The notes beneath the pieces were generated by a model. The model had not been told where the DNA came from. It worked only from the letters and a program-made list of their open reading frames with translations, and ran no database searches. Source: Sphingomonas phyllosphaerae 5.2 (GTDB lineage Bacteria; Pseudomonadota; Alphaproteobacteria; Sphingomonadales; Sphingomonadaceae). Taken from it: a stretch of 64,000 bases of DNA. How positions within the stretch are numbered: the first letter of the stretch is position 1; the number at the start of each line of letters is the position of its first letter. The translations under genes were made by a program, and so were the position numbers. Shown piece by piece: positions 20,022-28,685 of the stretch. The stretch lies in NCBI RefSeq assembly GCF_000419605.1, contig NZ_ATTI01000001.1, positions 1,453,501-1,517,500 on the forward strand, given 5' to 3'.

Positions 20022-20479
20022 TGCGAACCCCTTTTGAGTGGCTGCCGTCACGCGACGAAGCCTTCAGGGATGCGCGATTAGGCGCATGTCGCGTATGAAT
20101 TCGAGATCGAAACCGGGAAAAGGCGTATAGCGCGCATATAGCGCGCGCTTTTTCGCTTCATGCACGACATCGAAGCCGCGAGGGGATCAGATCCCCCCGA
20201 CGAACGCGCGACACGAGCATGCTTTCGTATGAGATTGCGCCAGCGAAGACGTGGTCGTCCTCTTTACCGTTTGGCCGAGGCCGTCCCGCGACGTTTGCTG
20301 GCGCCGGCTCGGGGGCCGTCTCGGGTTCACGTGATCGTTCTGGCGGTCGCGGCCGACAGCAGGCCGAAAGAGGCGGCGTTACGTCCTTGTTTCGGTCCCA
20401 TCATTTGAATCACTTGCGCGACCGGCATCGTCAGCACTTTGCGCGTGAACGAAGCCGGTCTGCCTGGCGGCTTGTCTTG
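20022..20479. other. Intergenic region with kdp operon promoter
   Basis: About 460 bp between the convergent end of GH43 and the start of torF. The TorF-proximal half is less GC-rich and holds the phased repeats listed separately. No reading frame looks coding. The distal half (20150-20479) shows nothing recognisable. Confidence 0.5.
20126..20146 (-). promoter_or_regulatory. Two phased direct repeats upstream of kdp operon
   Basis: Two exact copies of TATAGCGCGC lie at 20126-20135 and 20137-20146, spaced 11 bp, one helical turn apart, about 105 bp upstream of the TorF start. Response regulators of the OmpR family bind such phased direct repeats, so this is a candidate KdpE operator. It is inferred from sequence only. 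Confidence 0.45.
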
Positions 20480-21466
20480 CTACGAGGCCGGGGCCGATAC
20501 GCCCGCTGCGGTTTGAACGACCGGCTTCATCGTGCCGTCCGGATTGTAGTGCAGTCGCTCCACCGTCACGGCGCGCCGGCCGATCGCGCCGTTCAGGTCG
20601 CCGATCGCCAGATTGGCGTTGTGCAAGAAGAGGTACCAGTTCTTCTTGTATTCGACGATCCCGGGATGGATCGTGAAGCTGTACTTGCCCGATCCGGTCA
20701 GTTCGCCGCGATAGGTCCACGGTCCCTTGATCGACGGAGCCGTCGAATACGAGATCCTTTCGTCACGATGCTTGGCGCGGTCGAGCGACGCATAGGTAAG
20801 ATAATAAACCTTGCCCCGCTTGTGCAGCCACGGTCCTTCCTCGAAGTGTGGTGGCGTGATTTCGGTGATCGGGCCATCGATCTCGATCATGTTCGGCTTC
20901 AGCCTGGCGATGTAGCATTGCCGATTGCCCCAAGCGATCCACGTTGTTCCATCGTCATCGGTCAACACGGTCGGATCGATATCTTCCCAGCTATGCGTGC
21001 CCTTTGGCGTCATCTCGTTGGTGATGAGCGCCGCACCTTTGGCGTCCCGGAACGGACCGGTCGGCGTATCCGCAACGGCGACCGCGATCGCCTTGCCGGG
21101 GTGGGTCCGGTCATGCTCGACCGCCGCGTAGAAGTAGAACTTGCCATTCCTTGGGATGACCTGCGACGCCCAGGCGTCGGCCTTCGCCCATTTGAAATCG
21201 GACACCTTCATGATCGGCCCGTGGTCGGTCCAATGCTTCATGTCCGTGGTGGAATAGACGAGCCACTCCTTCATGTTGAACATTTCGTCGCGTTGCGCTT
21301 CGTCATGCCCGACGTAAAGGTACAGCGTATCGCCGATCACGACGGGTGCCGGATCGGCAGTAAACTTGTCGCGGATAATCGGATTGGAACCGGGAACATC
21401 GCTCGCTCCGGTCAGCATCGCCAACGCACCCAGCGCCCACGCCACCCGTCGATATCCGCTCGCCAT
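20480..21466 (-). CDS. Glycoside hydrolase family 43 (arabinosidase/xylosidase-like)
   Basis: A 328-residue five-bladed beta-propeller glycosidase. An N-terminal hydrophobic segment (about 8-25) suggests export. The three GH43 acidic residues are present: D38 in FTADPAPV (base), D164 in EDIDPTVL (pKa modulator) and E210 in FEEGPW (acid). GH43 enzymes release arabinose or xylose from plant polysaccharides. The start ATG 21466 has GGGAGAG upstream, and a longer in-frame start is rejected. A candidate LacI-type operator lies 31 bp upstream, suggesting sugar-controlled expression. Confidence 0.88.
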   Translation of the reverse strand: MASGYRRVAWALGALAMLTGASDVPGSNPIIRDKFTADPAPVVIGDTLYLYVGHDEAQRDEMFNMKEWLVYSTTDMKHWTDHGPIMKVSDFKWAKADAWASQVIPRNGKFYFYAAVEHDRTHPGKAIAVAVADTPTGPFRDAKGAALITNEMTPKGTHSWEDIDPTVLTDDDGTTWIAWGNRQCYIARLKPNMIEIDGPITEITPPHFEEGPWLHKRGKVYYLTYASLDRAKHRDERISYSTAPSIKGPWTYRGELTGSGKYSFTIHPGIVEYKKNWYLFLHNANLAIGDLNGAIGRRAVTVERLHYNPDGTMKPVVQTAAGVSAPAS

Positions 21467-21921
21467 GGCTCTCTCCCATTCTCGTTTCGGGTAAGGTAGC
21501 GCTAACGCAACGACGCTGCCAAGCGGCCCGAAGAGAAAATCTTCAATGGCGTTCGTGGCGTGGCAATCCTTCAAGGGTGCGTTCAGCGGATCATCTGCAC
21601 CATCGCGCGTCCGTCGCCCCCAGCACGCGCTGGATGTCTTTGCTCGCCAGCTTCGCCCGCTCCGGTATCCGGCGTTGCCGGCGTGCGACCTGCCGTGGCG
21701 GTGTCGCAGCCCGCGTCCAACTGGCGGAACTGGATCGGCATCGCGGCGGACCCACCGGTGGCGGATCGGATCGCGACAAGCTTCGGCGAAGAACCGCGAA
21801 ACACTTGCGTATCAAGCGGGCAGGGGCCCGCAGGGCCGAGATTGCTTCCTGGGTTCAGGGCGACGCTGGCAATTCATGTTCCGTGCGGTCCAGCCAATGC
21901 ACAGCGTCGCCGTCTGCGCCG
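21467..21921. other. Intergenic region, no gene seen
   Basis: About 455 bp between cheW and the GH43 gene. No convincing reading frame on either strand; the ORFs that exist have no family features and atypical composition. The GH43-proximal end contains the LacI-type operator candidate. Confidence 0.5.
21493..21508. promoter_or_regulatory. Candidate LacI-family operator upstream of GH43
   Basis: AAGGTAGCGCTAACGC contains the perfect 8-bp palindrome TAGCGCTA (21497-21504) flanked by near-symmetrical GG/AC. It resembles LacI-family operators of the GGTAGCGCTACC type used for sugar genes. It lies about 31 bp from the GH43 start. Confidence 0.4.
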
Positions 21922-22362
21922 TCAGGCGGCTTCCCGCAACTCGGCGGTATGCCCAAGAGCGTCGAGCGATAGCATCAGCACCATCGTGCCGCCGTGGTCT
22001 GCCAGGCCCGTCAGGAAATCCGGGGTGTCGCCGGTTCCTTCCGGTACCGGCTGCACGTCTGCGCCATCGATCGTGACGATGTCGTTGACCGCGTCGACGA
22101 TCAGGCCAAGCTGCTGCTGCCCCACCTGAACGACGATGATGACGTGTCGCGCTGTGGGTTCGGTGCTACCCCAGTTGAGGCGGTGACGCAGGTCCAGAAC
22201 GGGCAGCACGACCCCGCGCAGATTGACCACCCCTTTCATGTACGCGGGCACGTTGGGGAGCGGCGTGGCCGGTGTCCAGGCGCGGATTTCCCTGATCGCC
22301 ATGATGTTTACGCCCAGACATTGATCGCCAAGCTGGAAGGTGATGAGTTGATGCGCGGCCAT
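21922..22362 (-). CDS. cheW: CheW-type chemotaxis adaptor
   Basis: A 146-residue CheW with the two-subdomain beta-barrel fold: LITFQLGDQCLGVNI at the start, VVNLRGVVLPVLDLRHRL in the middle and GLIVDAVNDIV later. CheW links chemoreceptors to the kinase CheA. It lies 26 bp after a chemoreceptor gene on the same strand, so the two form a small operon; no cheA, cheR or cheB is in the window. A clear AAAAGGCGAGAG site precedes the ATG. Confidence 0.93.
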   Translation of the reverse strand: MAAHQLITFQLGDQCLGVNIMAIREIRAWTPATPLPNVPAYMKGVVNLRGVVLPVLDLRHRLNWGSTEPTARHVIIVVQVGQQQLGLIVDAVNDIVTIDGADVQPVPEGTGDTPDFLTGLADHGGTMVLMLSLDALGHTAELREAA

Positions 22363-22388
22363 GTCTCTCGCCTTTTGTCAAACGTGCG

Positions 22389-24263
22389 TCAGAAAGCCGA
22401 CCAGTCGTCCGTCGCCACCGCCAGGTTGCCCTGAGTGGGTGCCTGCGTTGCTCCGGCGGAACGGCGAGCGGCATTGGCGCCCATACGACGACCGGCATCT
22501 GCGGCCCGAGCTTGCAAGCTATGCACCGGCGAGGCGGCGGGTATGCGAGCGGCAGCGCGATCGAGCGTGAAGCGTGCGACTTCCTTCGCCAGGGTGTTCG
22601 CTTCCTCCGCCAGGCTGCGCGCGGCGGCGGTCGCCTGTTCCACCATCGCGGCGTTCTGCTGCGTCACGCCGTCCATCTCCGAGACGGCCGTGTTTACCTG
22701 TTGCAGCCCGGTTGCCTGCTGCTCCGCGGCACCCGCGATCTCCGATACCAGGCCGTCGATCTCACCAATACGCGCGATGATCCGGTTCAGCGACTTGCCG
22801 GTCTCGCTGACCAGCTCGACCCCCAGGTTGACCTGCTCGGAAGACGCGGTGATGCGGGTCTTGACGTCCTTGGCGGCGTCGGCCGAGCGCTGCGCCAATG
22901 CGCGGACTTCGGAAGCGACGACGGCAAAACCCTTGCCAGCGTCCCCGGCGCGCGCCGCTTCGACGCCGGCGTTGAGTGCGAGCAGGTTCGTCTGGAAGGC
23001 GATCCCGTCGATCACCGCGATGATCTCGCTGATCTCGTTCGACGAACGCTCGATGCCGCTCATCGCGTCCATCGCCTTCTGCACCACCTCGCCGGATTGT
23101 TCGGCATCGCGGCGCGTGTCGCCGACCATGGCATTCGTGCGGACGGCGCTTTCGGCGCTCTGCTTCACCGTGGCGGTGATCTCTTCCATCGCGGCGGCAG
23201 TCTCTTCAAGCGAGGCGGCCTGCTGCTCGGTACGCTGGGACAGGTCGTCGGAGGCCTGGCGGATGTCGCCGGCGCCGTTGGTGATGCCCAGCGCGCTGAC
23301 CGATACCGCGCCCATCGCGGTCGACACCGCGGTCATCGCATTGTTGAAGTCGCTCTTCAGTTTGGCGAACGGGCCGGTCAGGTCGGCATCGACACGAGCC
23401 GTCAGGTCGCCGCGGGAAAGGGCATCCAATCCGTTGCCGATGCTGTCGACGATCAGCGCTGTCTGTTCCTGCTTCGACCGCTCGGCAGCGGCGAGCTGAT
23501 TGCGAAGGCCTGTCATCGCCGTGGCGAGTTCGCCGACCTCGTCGCTACGTTCCTCAACCGGTACCTGGACGTCCATGCGTCCTTGCGCCAGTTGCCCAAG
23601 CGCGCTGGTCATAATGGTCAGCGGAGTGGCGATCCCTCGCACAAGCGCGTTCAGCAACGCCAGCAACAAGGCGGCGACGATTACGATCGCGCCGGCCATC
23701 AGGTTACGGCTCGTACGGCCGAGAGCCACCGCATCGCCTGCGATCTCACCCATCTTGTCCGACTGTACCTGCTGCGACTTGGCGGCAAGTGCGTTCGCCT
23801 GATCGTAGGTCGCTTCGTTGGCCCGAAAGGCTGCGAGCGCTTCGTCATTCTGGTTCCTGACCGCATGCGACAGCATCTTGTCGGATTTGAGCTTGTAATC
23901 GGCCCAGCCTCCCTGGAATTTCGCCAGGGCGGCGCGTGTCTCAGGCATGGTCAAGCGTGGTTCCAGGTACGCTATCTTGCCAGCGATGAGCTCCCGCTGC
24001 GCCTTTACATGATCTGCCGCTTGCTTGATGTTGGCGGCGTCCGTCGACAGTATGAGATCTCCCTCCGCCACGCGATGGTCCGACATCGCGGTGTTGATGG
24101 CAGCGAGCGCCTCCAGCTTGGCACGACGATCGATACCCAGGTCAGTGGCGATGCTGCTCAGACGGGCCTGATTGTAGAGCGCGAAACCGCCAAGCAGCAG
24201 GACTGCTGCGAACAAAACGGCGAAGCATAACGCCAGCTTTTTGCCAATGCGAAGGTTCTTCAT
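22389..24263 (-). CDS. Methyl-accepting chemotaxis protein
   Basis: A 624-residue receptor. A membrane span (about 10-34) precedes a helical 4HB-type periplasmic ligand domain (about 35-185); a second span (about 188-212) leads to HAMP domains. The signalling hairpin contains [31 protein letters not shown] read in two parts, with glutamine/glutamate methylation regions. The last residues, DDWSAF, resemble the WxxF pentapeptide that tethers CheR/CheB. ATG 24263 is chosen over a start 15 codons upstream because MKNLRIGKKLAL is a normal N-terminus, though no strong ribosome site is visible. Confidence 0.92.
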   Translation of the reverse strand: MKNLRIGKKLALCFAVLFAAVLLLGGFALYNQARLSSIATDLGIDRRAKLEALAAINTAMSDHRVAEGDLILSTDAANIKQAADHVKAQRELIAGKIAYLEPRLTMPETRAALAKFQGGWADYKLKSDKMLSHAVRNQNDEALAAFRANEATYDQANALAAKSQQVQSDKMGEIAGDAVALGRTSRNLMAGAIVIVAALLLALLNALVRGIATPLTIMTSALGQLAQGRMDVQVPVEERSDEVGELATAMTGLRNQLAAAERSKQEQTALIVDSIGNGLDALSRGDLTARVDADLTGPFAKLKSDFNNAMTAVSTAMGAVSVSALGITNGAGDIRQASDDLSQRTEQQAASLEETAAAMEEITATVKQSAESAVRTNAMVGDTRRDAEQSGEVVQKAMDAMSGIERSSNEISEIIAVIDGIAFQTNLLALNAGVEAARAGDAGKGFAVVASEVRALAQRSADAAKDVKTRITASSEQVNLGVELVSETGKSLNRIIARIGEIDGLVSEIAGAAEQQATGLQQVNTAVSEMDGVTQQNAAMVEQATAAARSLAEEANTLAKEVARFTLDRAAARIPAASPVHSLQARAADAGRRMGANAARRSAGATQAPTQGNLAVATDDWSAF

Positions 24264-24542
24264 GTCGAACGCGATCCAGACTGATGACGCGGCATAGCTA
24301 GGGGGCAATGGTTAAGTCTTTGATGACACGAATCTTTCGCTCTCTTCTTACGGCGGCCCTCGCGCGACGGCGCGTCTGCAGGCAACGGTCGGACGCTCGC
24401 GCGGCGAAGGGCGGCAAGCCGCATCTGGCGATGATCAACGCAACCCGTCTGGAAATGCACCGCGTCGCCGGCGCCCTGCCCAAGAGCGAAGGTCTCCAGA
24501 CCGCCGCCACCCTTGCAGCGCGGGAATCGGGGGCAGCAACAT

Positions 24543-24890
24543 ATGACTGATGCGGGACCAGCAATAGGGGGCCGCGTAGTTGCCAAGCAGCTCGGCATGG
24601 TCGATGTGGCCTGCATGATGGAAAAGCCGCAGATCCCCGACGATTATGCGCGTGGACGGAGGGATGGGCTTCGGCTCGCGCTGTCGATCATTTCGGCTGA
24701 AGAAGCCAGGTGGGCGGCATTGATCGGTGAAAGCCGATCATGGCGCACCAACGCGACGCGTGCGATCCGCCACAAGGCTTACCAAGTGGCGCATGCGCGA
24801 GTGCAGACGGCGCTCAACCGGCTGCTGCCGAAGAGTGTAGCGACCCTGCCCGTAGAGATCGCATCCATGATCGACAAAGCGGGACTGTAG
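24543..24890 (+). CDS. Small uncharacterised protein
   Basis: A 115-residue protein starting MTDAGPAIGGRV. It is mostly helical and basic (DYARGRRDGLRLALSIISAEEARWAAL..RAIRHKAYQVAHARVQTALNRLLP) with no membrane segment and no recognised family. A GGGGGCAG site sits close upstream. Amphipathic helices suggest a soluble small protein, perhaps nucleic-acid associated, but nothing supports a function. It lies alone between the chemoreceptor and glucokinase-like genes. A longer start ten codons earlier exists. Confidence 0.5.
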   Translation: MTDAGPAIGGRVVAKQLGMVDVACMMEKPQIPDDYARGRRDGLRLALSIISAEEARWAALIGESRSWRTNATRAIRHKAYQVAHARVQTALNRLLPKSVATLPVEIASMIDKAGL

Positions 24891-24978
24891 TCGGGGTTCG
24901 GTCAGGCTTCGCGTTGTTACGTTTGCAGTGCGCCTGTCGATAGGATGGCCCAAACGAGAAGTTGACTGACCCACCCGT

Positions 24979-25947
24979 TCAATTCGGACGGCGACCGAGG
25001 GCGCGGGCGGCGCCGTTGAGTTCGCCATGCTCCAGCGCCGTCACCGACCTGGGCACGGACGTCAGAAGCCGCATGTATTTCCCGCTACCGCTGAATATGA
25101 TGTTCATCCTCCCGAGCGCCAGAATATCGCGCAACGCCATCGCTAGCTTGCCCGTGACGATCACTCCGTCCCACGCTCCGAAGGTCAGCACGAGGTGGCT
25201 CGCATAGGCCCAGAAGGCTTCACACAGCACCTCGCAGGCTTGTCGCGCGAGCGGGTCAACGGCCGCAAGCCGCGTGACGTCCTCGGGTTTGGTGGCCCGC
25301 TTTGCCAGCTTCTGCGCTGTCGCGAGTTCGTTGTAGATCGCGACGAGGCCGGTCGCGGAAATCAGATGCTCGGCGACGATGGGATGCCGATCCGGGAAGA
25401 TCGCGCGAACCAGATCGCTCATCGCGTGTGATGCGGGTGCGAAGCCCGCATGTCCCGCTTCGGTGGCCAGCACCCGCACATCGCCGTCATGCTCGCGAAC
25501 GAGCACCGACACGCCGAGGCCCGACGTCATCCCGAGGACGCAATAGGTACCTGGCCGTTGAAGTGAGATCGTCGGCGCCGTGCCCAGGGGAAGCAGCGAG
25601 CAACGCCGATCATCGCTCAGCGCCCACGCTTCCGCTTCGAAGTCGTTGAGGATGAGCGGTGGCCGCCCGAGCATCGCCTGTAGTCCCGAGCGGGAGACAT
25701 ACCAGCGCGTATGCGTGATCGAAATCGCGTCGCCGCGTGCGAGCCCGGCAACCGCAATCGCCGAGCGTTCAGGTAGTCGCGCCAGATTCGAATCGCGCTG
25801 GAACGTCGACAGTGCGCCCGAAACGCTTGAGTTATGCTCGGAGCCGTAATGTCGTATACTGCCGGGGACGAGTTCGCCGGCCATGTCGGTCAGCGCAAAG
25901 CGCAGACCCTTGCGACCGACGTGTCCTACGATCCCGGCGACTTCCAT
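24979..25947 (-). CDS. Glucokinase-family protein with altered ATP loop
   Basis: A 322-residue protein of the bacterial glucokinase (Glk) family. The catalytic base D102 in LILNDFEAEA is kept, as are the E163/H166 pair of EAGHAGFAP and a TSGLGVSV phosphate-binding segment. The N-terminal phosphate-1 loop, usually GDIGGTN, reads GIVGHVGRKGLRFALTDM, so the aspartate and glycine pair that hold ATP are missing. It may be a low-activity kinase or a sugar-sensing relative. The second ATG is chosen because AGAGG lies six bases upstream of it. The neighbouring genes give no pathway context. Confidence 0.8.
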   Translation of the reverse strand: MEVAGIVGHVGRKGLRFALTDMAGELVPGSIRHYGSEHNSSVSGALSTFQRDSNLARLPERSAIAVAGLARGDAISITHTRWYVSRSGLQAMLGRPPLILNDFEAEAWALSDDRRCSLLPLGTAPTISLQRPGTYCVLGMTSGLGVSVLVREHDGDVRVLATEAGHAGFAPASHAMSDLVRAIFPDRHPIVAEHLISATGLVAIYNELATAQKLAKRATKPEDVTRLAAVDPLARQACEVLCEAFWAYASHLVLTFGAWDGVIVTGKLAMALRDILALGRMNIIFSGSGKYMRLLTSVPRSVTALEHGELNGAARALGRRPN

Positions 25948-26423
25948 GGGCATCCTCTGTTTTCGAGGCTGCTCACGTCAACCCTCTTACTTCACCGGTT
26001 GTACCCGACAAATCCATCTAAACCATTGAAAAGCGAGAAGGGGTAGGTGCTCGGACGACACACCGGCTGGCGTGAGAGCGGGGGATCTACAAGGGGGACG
26101 GTTGATCTCCTTGATGGCGGAGCGCATCGCATCCTGAGCGGTCTCGCCAGCGGTCAGCTTTGCAGGAGCAGGCGGGCGCCACCCCGTTTGGCGACGAGGG
26201 TCTACTCGACCTGCCCGACATGCTTGCCGAAGCCGATCCCACCCGGCTGCGTCGGTGGGCGGCCTCGCACGCGACAAGTGCCGTGGGAGATCGGTCCGGA
26301 GTGCGGCGATGTCGAGCCGTTCTTCCGGCGTCCTGCGGCGAGCTGGCGAGTGACACCGCCAGCGGGCGGCTCGCGCGTTCGTCCGGTTGGCGACGGGGCG
26401 TTCGGTGCGGAGCGCCGGCTTCC
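25948..26423. other. Intergenic region, no gene seen
   Basis: About 475 bp between the glucokinase-like start and the methyltransferase stop. Both strands have open frames but with unbalanced, arginine-rich translations typical of shadow frames in GC-rich DNA. No repeats or RNA structure were recognised. Confidence 0.4.
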
Positions 26424-27434
26424 TCAAGATGCGGCGGCGTCACTCATCCGCGTCACGCACAAGCCGACCGCAGCGATCCGCTCGACATCGTGATGACGGT
26501 AAGGCGGTGTTTCCAGATCCTCGCTGAAGATGTCCGGGTCAAGTTCGTGATAGTCGATCGACCACCGCTCGCCGCGAAGCTGGCGGTGGACTTCCTCACG
26601 AAGCACATCATGGCCATCGACGATCGACACGCCGGTATGCAGCAGCAAGCGTCCGCCGGACGCAAGCTTGTTCACGCCCTCCAACACCCAGTCGAGCGAC
26701 AGACGCGCGCCGTACAGGTCGCCGCCATCGCGGTATGCCCGCTTCGCATCGTCCATCATGAACGGCGGGTGGGTGACGATCAGGTCGAACTGCCCCGCCA
26801 CGTCGTTCGGCGATCGTGCATGCTCGACCCGATGGTCGAGCCCGGCATGTTCGGCGTTGACCGACGACAAAAACGACGCTTTCGGATTGATGTCTGCCAG
26901 CACGAGCTTTGCCCGCCTGGCGTGCCGTGCTGCGGTGACCCCTCCGACGCCGGCGCCCGCGGCATAATCGAGGATGCGGGCGTCATCGGGCAAGTGGCCC
27001 ATCTTTGCCACGATCAGGTCGGCGAAGCGGTAGCTGTCTGGCCCAAGGAATACCGCATCCTGCGCCAGTGTCGGGTAAGCCGAGTGGAGAAAGAGCACGT
27101 CATCCACCGAGGAAACGCGCACGTCACACCCCAACATGTCATCGCCGCGCGACGAAACTGCGCCCGCAGCCTCGAGCAATGCAAGTATGTCCGTCGGTAA
27201 CGTTGCCGGCGCGAACGGCAGGCTCCATCCCAGCGCGTCGCGCAGATCGCGCGCCGTCCGGCGCGACGAGCGCGCCAGCACGCGGGCATGCGTCGCCGGC
27301 GTGGGTGTGACGAAGCGGTATCGAAGCGCATCAAGTGCCCGCAGGAGCGCGAGCAGTGCGTCACGCCGTCCGGCTTGCCCGTCGAACAGCGTGCCCGCCG
27401 TGACGGCTTCACGATCTATCTCGGTGTAGTCCAT
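26424..27434 (-). CDS. Class I SAM-dependent methyltransferase
   Basis: A 336-residue methyltransferase. The SAM-binding glycine loop is DYAAGAGVGG (156-165), followed by the acidic ADINPKA loop (180-186). The catalytic-type motif is THPPF (221-225), a variant of the NPPY/NPPF signature of enzymes that methylate nitrogen (glutamine side chains, RNA or DNA bases) and of RsmC/HemK-like proteins. The N-terminal third resembles the substrate domain of these proteins. The substrate is unknown. A small protein gene lies upstream on the same strand. Confidence 0.85.
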   Translation of the reverse strand: MDYTEIDREAVTAGTLFDGQAGRRDALLALLRALDALRYRFVTPTPATHARVLARSSRRTARDLRDALGWSLPFAPATLPTDILALLEAAGAVSSRGDDMLGCDVRVSSVDDVLFLHSAYPTLAQDAVFLGPDSYRFADLIVAKMGHLPDDARILDYAAGAGVGGVTAARHARRAKLVLADINPKASFLSSVNAEHAGLDHRVEHARSPNDVAGQFDLIVTHPPFMMDDAKRAYRDGGDLYGARLSLDWVLEGVNKLASGGRLLLHTGVSIVDGHDVLREEVHRQLRGERWSIDYHELDPDIFSEDLETPPYRHHDVERIAAVGLCVTRMSDAAAS

Positions 27435-27597
27435 CGTCGTCCCTGCCTCGTTTGAAGAGCGGCCGTCGAGCAGCGGCGTCGTGGGCTCGGCCGCTCATGC
27501 GGGGGCTGGCAGCCGACTGGCAGCGCCAACACATCCGCGAGATTCACTTTGGGCCAGCATCTCACCCCTGGAATGCGGGGGGATCGTCAAGCGGCGA

Positions 27598-27777
27598 TCA
27601 GGCGCCGCTGATCTTCTGCCCCTTGTTCTCGGTGTCGTCCGACTTGTTCTTCGCGGCCGCCTTTTTTGCGCCCGTCCCGGTTCCGCCGCCACGACCGGTT
27701 CCAAGGCTGCCACGCGCGCCATCCCCACCCTTCGTAGTTACTGCGCCCGAATTTCCGCCTGCACCTTTCTGCGCCAT
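27598..27777 (-). CDS. Small glycine/lysine-rich protein
   Basis: A 59-residue, low-complexity basic protein starting MAQKGAGGNSG and rich in Gly, Lys and Ala (GARGSLGTGRGGGTGTGAKK), ending GQKISGA. AGGA lies eight bases upstream of the ATG, a good ribosome site. A GTG two codons earlier is possible. The composition resembles small stress-associated or nucleic-acid-binding basic proteins, but no motif identifies it. It lies alone between the methyltransferase and nrdA regions. Confidence 0.55.
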   Translation of the reverse strand: MAQKGAGGNSGAVTTKGGDGARGSLGTGRGGGTGTGAKKAAAKNKSDDTENKGQKISGA

Positions 27778-28685
27778 CTTCACTATCCTTTATTGTCTCG
27801 TCCGAACCGAAAGAGCGGCCGGTGAGTTCCTGGATAACTCATTGATCTATGAGAACGTTGTTCGATAATAGATGTCGGTTATTGAGGTACTTAAAGGAGA
27901 GATTGTGCCTGGACTGCGGCGCGGCGGTTAACTTCAGGTGATGGGTTCAGAAAGGCGCGTGACAGGGTTTCGGTTACTGCAACCACAAACGAACCGGTCT
28001 TCAACGATACATCAAGCAGCGTCACGCACCGCGAACCGATCGAGCCATCGCTCCCGCGCTGCAAGGCGCTCGCGAACAGGGCCTCGACGTTCGTAAGACG
28101 CGATCGGTTGCGGTCCGCGGCATCTCGCCGAGCAGAAGGTACTGCGGCTCTTTGGGCGCGGTGTTGGCGAGGGGGCGGATGTCGGGCTGGTTCAGCGGAG
28201 CATCGAGAAGTTCATCGAAACCAAAGTCTGTCCAAGCCATCCTCTGGTCGATCGGCTCGATCATCGTTCGCCGATGTGCATGGAGGCCCGCTATTTGCTC
28301 GGCATCGAGAAGCTGATGGACTGGAAGTGCCCGGCCATGGGCAATACCGCGCGTCCTGACCGCCGAGCTGGCGTGCATCATGAGACGCCAGCTCGGTTTG
28401 GACAGTTGCATCACGGAGGTGGGGGCGATGGCGCCCACTCTGTGGCTGTATGAATTGCGTGAAGTTCTACGAACGGGCGGCTGGCGCGCGGATGATGGCG
28501 TCCTCACCAGTGCCACCGATCGGCCGCCGCCTGAAGGTTCGCAACGGCAAACGTGTCAACTCCGCCAACCGGGGCAAGATGCCCTAGTTGGAGGAGCCGC
28601 GTTAGCCTACGCCACCGACACGTATATGTTGCTGGCTCTCAGTTCTGGCTTTCAGGCGATTTCGACGTATCGTGGAAAGCCTTTT
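27778..28685. other. Large poorly coding stretch downstream of nrdA
   Basis: About 910 bp, with the first 130 bp AT-richer than the rest. Several open frames exist on both strands but none carries a recognisable family. One plus-strand frame (about 28095-28450) has a more protein-like composition (AEQKVLRLFGRGVGEG..EKFIETKVC) but no start codon and an upstream stop, so it may be a decayed gene. No nrdB is present here. Confidence 0.4.

Noticed and set aside
21560..22129. Plus-strand frames in the cheW/GH43 gap
   Set aside because: They run partly antisense into cheW and lack motifs or a plausible start site.
24308..24550. 80-residue plus-strand frame before the small gene at 24543
   Set aside because: Highly basic with no recognised features and overlaps the next frame; the ribosome-site pattern is weak.
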